A stretch of DNA of 64,000 nucleotides, from the NCBI GenBank assembly GCA_903904605.1, contig CAIVDC010000044.1, positions 1 through 64,000 on the forward strand, given 5' to 3'. This stretch comes from an uncultured Sterolibacterium sp. (GTDB taxonomy: Bacteria > Pseudomonadota > Gammaproteobacteria > Burkholderiales > Rhodocyclaceae). The position numbers and the translations under genes are program-made. Positions 58,292-64,000 of this stretch are shown piece after piece; the first letter of the stretch is position 1, and each line of letters opens with the position of its first letter. A model generated the notes under the pieces. It was not told the DNA's origin and made no database searches. It saw nothing but the letters and a program-made list of their open reading frames with translations.

Positions 58292-58339
58292 CTCCGCCGG
58301 GCGCGGGCCTGGGCCTGAAAATGCGGCGCCGCTTCAGCT

Positions 58340-58699
58340 TCACTTCGCGTTTCTCTTGCGAACGATCGGCGGCACGAACTTGACGGAAAACTTCCAGCCT
58401 TCCGGCGTGGCCTCGAGGATCAGGGCCTTCGATTTGGCCCCCTCTTCGAAAGCGGGCGCCGAGCCGGAGAGTTCCAGCGCGCCGATGCCCTTGATGACGC
58501 ATGCGCCGGGAATCGTGACGAAGGCCGATTCCGCCGCGACCAGGACGAATCGGCCTTCCTTGGACTCCGAGCATGACAGGCCTTTCGGCAGCGTGGCAGG
58601 ATTGCGCGTCCAGGACCGGCGCAGATCGTCGAGGCTTTTGAGCAATTCCTCCGTGATCTTGATGGCGAGTCCGACTTCACAAGATTTCGCACGACTCAT
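58340..58699 (-). CDS. Conserved hypothetical protein
   Basis: 119 residues, no signal peptide or membrane segment. Starts MSRAKSCEVGLAIKITEELL, has a positively charged helix (DDLRRSWTRNPATLPKGL), and a beta-rich C-terminal half ending in FVPPIVRKRNAK. I do not recognise a family. The ATG at 58699 is preceded by GGAG twelve bases upstream. It lies downstream of the NasS-like gene, with 142 bases between, on the same strand; the regions of the frame beyond it are not supported. Confidence 0.6.
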   Translation of the reverse strand: MSRAKSCEVGLAIKITEELLKSLDDLRRSWTRNPATLPKGLSCSESKEGRFVLVAAESAFVTIPGACVIKGIGALELSGSAPAFEEGAKSKALILEATPEGWKFSVKFVPPIVRKRNAK

Positions 58700-58841
58700 T
58701 CGTTTGCTCCAGCTTTGAATTGCCCGGCGAATTCTAGCCCCTTGTGGGCGTCTGTTCGAGTTCCCGGTGGGCGAAAGGGCCGGGAGCGGGCAGTGCGCGT
58801 CGGTGGCCGCCGCGCGCATGGGGCGCCATTCGAGGAAAGGC

Positions 58842-60122
58842 TCAGGCCCTGATCTTGAAACCGGCGGCGTATTTCTTCGGCTCCCGGCCGTCCCAGACGA
58901 TGCCGTCCATCAACTGGCTGGTGCGCATGTCGCTTTCCGGCAGCGCGACGCCGGCGGCCTCGGCCGCCTGCCGGTAAATGTCGATGCGGTTCACCTTCCT
59001 CGCCACCGCCAGGTAGTCCGGATCCGTCTTCAGCAGGCCCCAGCGCTTGTGCTGGGTCAGGAACCACATGGCGTCGGAGAGATAGGGAAAGTTGACCGCG
59101 CCGTCGTTGAAGAACCGCATCGGCTTACTGTCCTCCCAGCTCTTGCCCAGGCCGTCCTGGTAGCGGCCGAGCATGCGCCCGACGATGACTTCGGTGTCGG
59201 TATTGACAAAGGCCTGCTCGGCGATGGACTCGGCAGTCTTTTGCTTGTTGCCGGGGGAGGCATCGATCCAGCGGCTGGCTTCGAGCACCGCCGCGGTCAG
59301 GGCGCGTGCCGTGTTCGGGTGTTTCGCGACCCAGTCGGCGGTGGTGCCGAGCACCTTCTCCGGATGGTCGGCCCAGATGTCCTGGGACGAGGCCACCGAG
59401 AAGCTCACGTGGTCGGCGATGCCGCGCTGGTTCCAGGGTTCGCCGACGCAGAAGCCGTGCATCGCGCCGACGCGGCAGTTGGCGATCATCTGCGGCGGCG
59501 GCACGACGATGGACCTGACGTCGCGCAGCGGGTCGATGCCGTTCGCGGCGAGCCAGTAATACAGCCACATGGCGTGGGTGCCGGTGGGGAAGGTCTGGGC
59601 GAAGGTGTAGGTGCCCTGCGGCGAGGCGGCGACGAGTTTCTTCAGCCCAGGCCCGTCGGTCACGCCTCGTTCCCGCAACTGACTGGCCAGCGATATTCCC
59701 TGGCCGTTGTTGTTGAGCGTCATCAGCACCGCCATGTCCTTCTTCGGTCCGCCGATGCCCAGTTCCAGGCCGTAGATCAGCCCGTAGAGCACGTGGGCGG
59801 CATCGAGTTCGCCGCTGACCAGTTTGTCTCGCACGGAGGCCCAGGAAGCCTCCCTGCTCGGGACGATCTTGACGCCGTACTGCCGGTCGAACCCGTTCAC
59901 CGCCGCCATCACCACCGAAGCGCAATCGGTGAGCGGGATGAAGCCGATCCTCAGTTCCTTCTTTTCCGGCGCGTCGGAGCCGGCCACCCAGGCGCCGCCT
60001 GCCGGTGCGAGTCCCGAGATGTGGCTGGGCGCCTTGCCGCCGGGTGCAATCGAGTGCCGCAGAACCTTGCGGCGGCCATGGCTGGCGATGTCATCGGCGA
60101 GGCTGAAATCCCGGCTGTCCAT
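58842..60122 (-). CDS. NrtA/NasS-like nitrate-sensing or binding protein without a usable signal
   Basis: 426 residues, NrtA/CmpA-type nitrate-binding fold: LRIGFIPLTDCASVVMAAVN, ELDAAHVLYGLIYGLELGIG, VLMTLNNNGQGISLA, AMHGFCVGEPWNQRG and NFPYLSDAMWFL are all typical. The N-terminus has twin Arg (ASHGRRKVLRHSIAP), but the hydrophobic core expected for Tat export is missing and the stretch GGAWVAGSDAPEKKEL looks like a degraded signal. So the protein is probably cytosolic, like NasS, the sensor that holds NasT until nitrate binds. It follows the NasT gene by 138 bases. A strong GGAGGTGA precedes the ATG at 60122. No nitrate transporter or reductase genes follow. Confidence 0.85.
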   Translation of the reverse strand: MDSRDFSLADDIASHGRRKVLRHSIAPGGKAPSHISGLAPAGGAWVAGSDAPEKKELRIGFIPLTDCASVVMAAVNGFDRQYGVKIVPSREASWASVRDKLVSGELDAAHVLYGLIYGLELGIGGPKKDMAVLMTLNNNGQGISLASQLRERGVTDGPGLKKLVAASPQGTYTFAQTFPTGTHAMWLYYWLAANGIDPLRDVRSIVVPPPQMIANCRVGAMHGFCVGEPWNQRGIADHVSFSVASSQDIWADHPEKVLGTTADWVAKHPNTARALTAAVLEASRWIDASPGNKQKTAESIAEQAFVNTDTEVIVGRMLGRYQDGLGKSWEDSKPMRFFNDGAVNFPYLSDAMWFLTQHKRWGLLKTDPDYLAVARKVNRIDIYRQAAEAAGVALPESDMRTSQLMDGIVWDGREPKKYAAGFKIRA

Positions 60123-60260
60123 GCTCACCTCCGCTTCATTGAAAGGAATACGGCGCCACGGAAGCAACGGCCTGTGGCTTCGGCCTGGCGGGTCGAGGAG
60201 CGGCAGCGCACTGTTGCCGTGCAGTTTCCGTTCGGGCGCACTGCGAAGGGTTGGCTGGCC

Positions 60261-60848
60261 TCACAGCAGCAGCCTGGCCATATCGACGACGTCCTTCGCG
60301 GTTGCCGCCAGCGGCTGGCTGCGATCCATCGCCAGGCGGCGAAGAGCGGCATAGGCTGCATCCTCGTCGAGGTCGCGGCTCTTCATCAGGATGCCTTTGG
60401 CGCGATCAATCAGTTTGCGGTCGGAGAGTTTCTTCGTCGCCTCAAGCAGTTCCAGCTTGAGCGCCTGGTGCGCTTCGAAGCGCGCGACGGCGACTTCGAT
60501 CACCGGCTTCAGCCGCCCCGGCTCAAGACCATCGACGACGTAGGCGGCGACCCCGGCACGGATGGCGCTGCGGATCGTCTCGTTGTCCGATTCCCGGGCG
60601 AAGATGAGCACCGGACGGGGCATGTCGCGTTCCATGATCGCCAGGTGTTCGAGCGTGTCGCGCGAGGGGGCTTCGGTATCGATGAGGATGATGTCGGGAC
60701 GGATCCGCGACACTTCTCCCGAGAGGTCGCTGCTGCCGGCCAGAACCGCCACCACTTGATGACCGGCCAAGGCGAGGCCGGCGCAGATTTCGCCGGCCCG
60801 GCTCCTCAGTTCGTCGATGACGAGGATTTTTAGAATAGCGGGGAGCAT
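60261..60848 (-). CDS. nasT: NasT-like ANTAR-domain antiterminator
   Basis: 195-residue response-regulator-like protein with a C-terminal ANTAR RNA-binding domain. The receiver has the acidic pair in ILVIDE, the phosphoacceptor-like Asp in DIILIDTEAP and ends AYVVDGLEPGRLKP, where the usual Lys is not obvious. The ANTAR part includes KKLSDRKLIDRAKGILMKSR and AAYAALRRLAMDRS, the three-helix motif with a conserved Ala and Arg. NasT binds leader RNAs of nitrate-assimilation operons and prevents termination. The ATG at 60848 is used; the frame continues further. It precedes the NasS-like gene. The regulated operon is not in the window. Confidence 0.87.
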   Translation of the reverse strand: MLPAILKILVIDELRSRAGEICAGLALAGHQVVAVLAGSSDLSGEVSRIRPDIILIDTEAPSRDTLEHLAIMERDMPRPVLIFARESDNETIRSAIRAGVAAYVVDGLEPGRLKPVIEVAVARFEAHQALKLELLEATKKLSDRKLIDRAKGILMKSRDLDEDAAYAALRRLAMDRSQPLAATAKDVVDMARLLL

Positions 60849-60889
60849 GCTGAGAGCAAAGCAAGCACCTAGCCAGGAGCAGTCAGCCT

Positions 60890-61726
60890 CTAGCTCCAGT
60901 CGTCGCCGCCGCCGCCCGAACTGTCGTCCCACGAGGAGCCGTCGGCGACGCCGAAGTCGGCGCCGCCCAGGTCGTTGTTGACCGGGGAATCCCAGGAGTC
61001 GGCTAGCGGCGGCGGGGCGCTGACGCTGCCCCGATTGCCGTCGGTAAAGTGATGCATGAGGGCTTCACCCGCCACCATGCCGGCGCCAAGGGCCGCGCCG
61101 GTGGCCAGACCGCCCATGATTCCCGAGCCGATGCCGGCGCCGCTACCCCCCATCGGCGGCGCCATTCCGCCTGGTCCGTAGGGCTGGGCGGCCGCGCCGG
61201 GAGCGCCGCCCTGGGGCGCGTAAGCCGGGTTCATGCCAGCCGGAAAGGCGCTTCCGTTGCGCCTGCGCATGGCACTGGCGAAGTAGAAAATGGCCGCGAT
61301 CAGGGCGCCGCCGAACAGCAGCAGGCCCCAGGGAATCCCGCCCGACGCTTCCGCCCGCGGAACTTGCGGCGCAGCGGACAGCCGCGATGCGGCCGGCGGC
61401 GACTCAATGCGCTTCCTCAGCGCATCGACGGCCTGGGGTTTTTCAAACGGCAGTCCCGGTGCCAGGCGCTCGGCGGTGTTCAGTTCAGAGCCGGCCTTGG
61501 CGAGTTGCCCCTGCCTGGCAAGCAGTTCCGCCTCGACGAAATGTGCTTTGGCGCTATTGGGATGGTCGCGCAGGACGATCGCCATCATCGCCTGGGCTTC
61601 ATTCAGACGCCCGGATTGGGCGGCCTCGTAGACTTGATGGAGGGTTGGATCTTCGGCGGCGCCCGTTACGCTGGCAAAGCCGAGCAAAGCCAGCAAGCTG
61701 AGGCTGATGACTGTTTTTTCTAACAT
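60890..61726 (-). CDS. Exported TPR-like protein with membrane helix and Gly/Asp/Trp-rich tail
   Basis: 278 residues. Signal peptide (VISLSLLALLGFASVTGAAE). A TPR-like N-terminal part, VYEAAQSGRLNEAQAMMAIV and AKAHFVEAELLARQGQLAK, is followed by a linker and a hydrophobic helix (WGLLLFGGALIAAIFYFA, about residue 145). A Gly/Ala/Pro-rich segment (GLATGAALGAGMVAGEALMH) leads to a C-terminal acidic tail DSSGGGGDDWS. The tail resembles those of proteins with a TPM-related or glycine-rich module; I cannot assign a function. The ATG at 61726 has AGGAG nine bases upstream. Confidence 0.7.
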   Translation of the reverse strand: MLEKTVISLSLLALLGFASVTGAAEDPTLHQVYEAAQSGRLNEAQAMMAIVLRDHPNSAKAHFVEAELLARQGQLAKAGSELNTAERLAPGLPFEKPQAVDALRKRIESPPAASRLSAAPQVPRAEASGGIPWGLLLFGGALIAAIFYFASAMRRRNGSAFPAGMNPAYAPQGGAPGAAAQPYGPGGMAPPMGGSGAGIGSGIMGGLATGAALGAGMVAGEALMHHFTDGNRGSVSAPPPLADSWDSPVNNDLGGADFGVADGSSWDDSSGGGGDDWS

Positions 61727-61898
61727 CGTTTGACTCCTGTGGATTTCCCGGCCCATGTGGGGGCGCGAGGAGGGAATTCAAGTGACCGCTGGTCGGACAG
61801 GCAATGCCGGGAGTCGTTCCAAGGACATGAAATATCATGAAGCTAGGTTATGGTTGCTTTAAGCTTGAGCCTATGCTACCGTCACTCCAGGCGGGCGA

Positions 61899-61928
61899 GC
61901 TTCACTCCCGAAGGCTTCACTCCCGAAG
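61899..61928. repeat. Perfect 15-base tandem repeat
   Basis: GCTTCACTCCCGAAG occurs at 61899-61913 and again at 61914-61928 without a gap or mismatch. Two units only. Each unit begins GCTTC and ends GAAG, so it can form a short hairpin. The role is unknown. Confidence 0.85.
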
Positions 61929-61998
61929 TGACGACCGAAGTGCCCGAGTTTAAACCGAGTCGGGGGGCAATCGAAGCCTGGCTGGCAGAGAGTCATAG

Positions 61999-62035
61999 GG
62001 TTCGAACCGGATCAGTTGGTTCGAATCGGCTAGTT
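61999..62035. repeat. Direct repeat built on palindromic GGTTCGAACC
   Basis: GGTTCGAACCGGATCAGTT (61999-62017) is followed at once by GGTTCGAATCGGCTAGTT (62018-62035). The core GGTTCGAACC of the first unit is a perfect 10-base palindrome; in the second one base has changed. The pair lies 27 bases before the ATG of the Ala-rich gene, where an operator would sit. Confidence 0.75.
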
Positions 62036-62062
62036 CAGGCATAACCGGTGGAGAGTCGACCC

Positions 62063-62650
62063 ATGGTGATCTCTGCGCAGTCTGTCTCGAATGGCGCCGG
62101 TGCGACCGGCCAGGGCCGCATCCTCCCGGCCGTGAGGTCGGACTCGGCGACCTATGCCGCGGCCCTGCTGGCCGCCGCCTCCCAAGTCGATGTCTCGGCG
62201 CAGGCACTGAGCATCCTGGCCGGTTCGGACGTCGGTTCCTCTGTTGTGCCGGCCGTTAATCCTGCCCCCGATAGCCAGGCGCCGCCGGCGGTTGGTCCCG
62301 GCACAGCCGCGAGCAGTCCCGCAGCGAGCAACCCCACGGCGGTCAACCCGACCGCCGCGGCGACGGCGGCGGTCGTCGGGGCGACGGCGGTGTCGCCGCC
62401 GGCCACCGCCGCGGCTTACCTCGACGCCGCCGGTGCATTGCAAGGTCTGCTGGCAGAAGCCGCAGCGCAGGCGCTCAGCACTGTGGCGACCGACCCCGCT
62501 TACGCCGCCGCCGCGGCCGGGTTTTACGCCAGTACCGGCGCCATGCAGTCCCCGACCAACGATTCGCAGTATCCCTTGCCCCGGGTCCGCAGCCCGCTCA
62601 TTCCGCCGGTCATGCCGAGCAAAGGCAGCACCGTGCTGTCGGCCACCTAG
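62063..62650 (+). CDS. Ala/Pro/Ser-rich protein of unknown function
   Basis: 195 residues, extremely rich in Ala, Pro, Val and Ser (for example TAAATAAVVGATAVSPPATA). It has no signal peptide by the usual rules and no recognisable domain. A conserved-looking C-terminal part, YPLPRVRSPLIPPVMPSKG, follows. Two Ala-rich helices with a periodic pattern (YLDAAGALQGLLAEAAAQAL) could pair in a helical bundle. The ATG at 62063 has GGAGAG about ten bases upstream; a GTG at 62048 is an alternative. It sits between repeats and a sensor gene. Coding status is fairly likely but the function is unknown. Confidence 0.55.
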   Translation: MVISAQSVSNGAGATGQGRILPAVRSDSATYAAALLAAASQVDVSAQALSILAGSDVGSSVVPAVNPAPDSQAPPAVGPGTAASSPAASNPTAVNPTAAATAAVVGATAVSPPATAAAYLDAAGALQGLLAEAAAQALSTVATDPAYAAAAAGFYASTGAMQSPTNDSQYPLPRVRSPLIPPVMPSKGSTVLSAT

Positions 62651-62791
62651 CCTCCCGTCCTCCCGGCCATTCCCGCGCCGGCGCTTGCCTCACGCCCCCG
62701 TTGGCTCGCCTTCTCCTTTGTCACGGTAGAATGTCGCGCAGCCGGCGGAGATTCCCACGGCGGGAACTGCGCCGACGCCGAGGAATTGTCC

Positions 62792-64000
62792 ATGGATGGA
62801 AAGCCGCTTCGCTCAGGCACGACCTTGTCCTTCGGTAAGGTCATCGCCCGGCTGGCCATTGGCCTCCTGCTGATCAATCTGCTCGTTGCCGGCCTGGCGG
62901 CCTTGTCCCTTCGGCAAAGCCGGCTGCATTACGATGAACAGGCGACGCTGGCCAGTCAGAACCTGGCGCGACTGCTCGATCAAGACATCGCCGCCTCGAT
63001 GCGCATGATCGACCTGAGCCTGCTGTCCATCGTCAGCGCAGCAGAGCGGCAACTCGCCGCGGGCGGGATTTCAGGGTCCGCCATGAACGCCGAGATCGAA
63101 TGGCAATTCGCGCAGCAAGGCGATCTGAACGGCCTGCGCATGACCGACGAGAACGGCACGGTCTTGTATGGCGCCGGGCTGGTTCAAGGCCCGGTTGCAA
63201 ACCTGGCCGATCGCGACTATTTCATCCGCCTGAAAGGCGATCCCGGGGCCGGCCTGGTGGTCTCCGGCCCTCTTCTTGGGCGTGCCAGCGGCAAGTGGCT
63301 GATCACCGCTGCGCGGCGGCTCGAACACGGCGACGGCTCCTTTGCCGGCATCGTCTTTGGGACGATCGCGCTGGCGCATTTCACCAAAGTGTTTTCCTCC
63401 CTCAGTGTCGGCCCGGGCAGTTCCTTCACCTTGTTCGACGACAGTCTCAGCATCATCACGCGTCAGCCGGAGCCGGGAGGCGTCGGCAGTTCCGTGGGCT
63501 TCAAGTTGAGATCGCCCCGACTGATGGAGCTATTCAGGGAGGGAAGGTCCGAGGGTAACTACCGGGTCTACTCCTCCGTGGACGGCATCGAACGGGCTTA
63601 TTCCTTCCGCAAGATCCAGGGCCTGCCCTTCAACATCGTCATCGGCCTTGCCACCGACGACTATCTCGCCGGATGGCGCAACGAAGCCAGGAAGACGCTG
63701 GCCCTGGTGTCGCTGTTCCTGCTGGTCACCCTGCTGATGTCCTGGGTGATCTACCGAGCCTGGAAGAAACAGGACTCGGCGATGGCTGCTCTGAGGCAGG
63801 CAAACCGCTGGCTCGAGGACGAAAGGAAGCTGAAGCAGGCGATCGTCGATAGTTCGCCCCTGGCAATCTACACGAGAGACACGAAAGGCATTGTGACCGC
63901 CTGGAACAGGGGCGCCGAGCAAATGTTCGGCTGGCGCGAAGAAGAGGTTCTGGGGCAGCCGCTGCCGACCGTTCCGACGGACAAGTTCGAAGAAACCGGG
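62792..64000 (+). CDS. Membrane sensor with dCache-like periplasmic domain and PAS (3' truncated)
   Basis: The frame is open from the ATG at 62792 to the end of the window (403 residues visible). GAGGA lies eight bases upstream. A membrane helix (about residues 18-40) leads into a periplasmic dCache-like domain with NGTVLYGAGLVQGPVANLAD and DYFIRLKGDPGAGLVVSGPL, then GLVVSGPLLGRASGKWLITA. A second helix (LALVSLFLLVTLLMSWVIYRA, about 307-327) is followed by a coiled stretch and a PAS domain start (AIVDSSPLAIYTRDTKGIVT, WNRGAEQMFGWREEEVLGQP). The output domain (GGDEF, EAL or kinase) lies outside; a diguanylate cyclase is most common with this layout, but unproven. Confidence 0.9.
   Translation, partial: MDGKPLRSGTTLSFGKVIARLAIGLLLINLLVAGLAALSLRQSRLHYDEQATLASQNLARLLDQDIAASMRMIDLSLLSIVSAAERQLAAGGISGSAMNAEIEWQFAQQGDLNGLRMTDENGTVLYGAGLVQGPVANLADRDYFIRLKGDPGAGLVVSGPLLGRASGKWLITAARRLEHGDGSFAGIVFGTIALAHFTKVFSSLSVGPGSSFTLFDDSLSIITRQPEPGGVGSSVGFKLRSPRLMELFREGRSEGNYRVYSSVDGIERAYSFRKIQGLPFNIVIGLATDDYLAGWRNEARKTLALVSLFLLVTLLMSWVIYRAWKKQDSAMAALRQANRWLEDERKLKQAIVDSSPLAIYTRDTKGIVTAWNRGAEQMFGWREEEVLGQPLPTVPTDKFEETG

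Larger units (their letters stand above)
61727..62062. other. 336-base intergenic region with nested repeats
   Basis: Gap between the divergent TPR-like gene (minus) and the Ala-rich gene (plus). Beyond the minus-strand ribosome site it holds a 15-base tandem repeat (61899-61928), a GTTTAAAC palindrome (61948-61955) and a pair of 18/19-base repeats built on GGTTCGAAYCGG (61999-62035). A 64-codon frame covers 61850-62044 but has no ribosome site and is broken up by these repeats, so I do not call it. No tRNA fold could be built around the GGTTCGAA motif. Confidence 0.6.

Noticed and set aside
61899..61928. Possible start of a CRISPR array
   Set aside because: Two adjacent units with no spacer and no cas genes; a simple tandem duplication.
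61991..62035. GGTTCGAA motif that looks like a tRNA T-loop
   Set aside because: The flanking bases do not form a 5-base T-stem in either copy, and there is no acceptor, D or anticodon stem; it is a palindromic repeat.
61850..62044. 64-codon open frame in the repeat region
   Set aside because: No ribosome site, no conservation signal, and it merely translates the tandem repeat.

Overview
The window is GC-rich (by eye about 60-65%), densely coded and contains no rRNA, tRNA, insertion sequence, phage or CRISPR array that I can recognise. The gene content (aryl-polyene pigment cluster, MdtABC-type RND pump, GcvA-like LysR regulator, NMT1/taurine-type ABC importer, bacteriohemerythrin, NasT-NrtA-like pair, UbiD and molybdo-hydroxylase catabolic genes, ACR3, DUF1178) points to a Gram-negative betaproteobacterium, most plausibly a Rhodocyclales-like environmental organism; that placement is inference.

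Layout. 1-4.7 kb: 3' part of an ACR3 arsenite exporter, a CLC chloride channel/antiporter with C-terminal CBS domains, a flavin-fold protein and an ExeA-like AAA ATPase. 4.8-19.6 kb: a catabolic island. A plus-strand run of ten closely spaced genes encodes a NIPSNAP-like protein, the three subunits of a xanthine-dehydrogenase/CO-dehydrogenase-type molybdenum hydroxylase, an ACMSD-type amidohydrolase, a first UbiD decarboxylase, a membrane-anchored CoxG-like protein, an alpha/beta hydrolase, an exported binding protein and a second UbiD decarboxylase. A LysR regulator then faces a three-gene NMT1/SsuBC-type ABC importer. The logic (import, hydroxylation, decarboxylation, hydrolysis) suggests breakdown of an aromatic or heteroaromatic carboxylate that cannot be named from sequence.

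19.6-37.0 kb: an aryl polyene (xanthomonadin/flexirubin-like) pigment locus in two converging halves. Plus strand: acyltransferase and glycosyltransferase. Minus strand: ACP, COG4648 membrane protein, AMP-ligase, dehydratase, LpxL-type acyltransferase, LolA-like protein, MMPL exporter, polysaccharide deacetylase, PAP2 phosphatase, then a hybrid histidine kinase plus response regulator, then ketosynthase, chain-length-factor-like protein, second dehydratase, ketoreductase and methyltransferase. Many of these genes overlap by about 4 bases; the kinase/regulator pair does not, which makes it look like an insertion or a dedicated sensor.

37-44.9 kb: a secreted low-complexity protein, DUF1178, a second small molybdoenzyme cluster (ABM-like protein, formate-dehydrogenase-like oxidoreductase, alpha-methylacyl-CoA racemase), a glycine-zipper protein and a TPR-glycosyltransferase. 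44.9-54.0 kb: an MdtABC-type tripartite RND pump with its outer-membrane factor. 54.3-62.7 kb: small exported proteins, a bacteriohemerythrin, an HDOD signalling protein, an acid-phosphatase-like lipoprotein, an orphan NasT/NasS-like nitrate-sensing pair, and two odd low-complexity proteins around a repeat-bearing intergenic region. The window ends inside a dCache-PAS membrane sensor.
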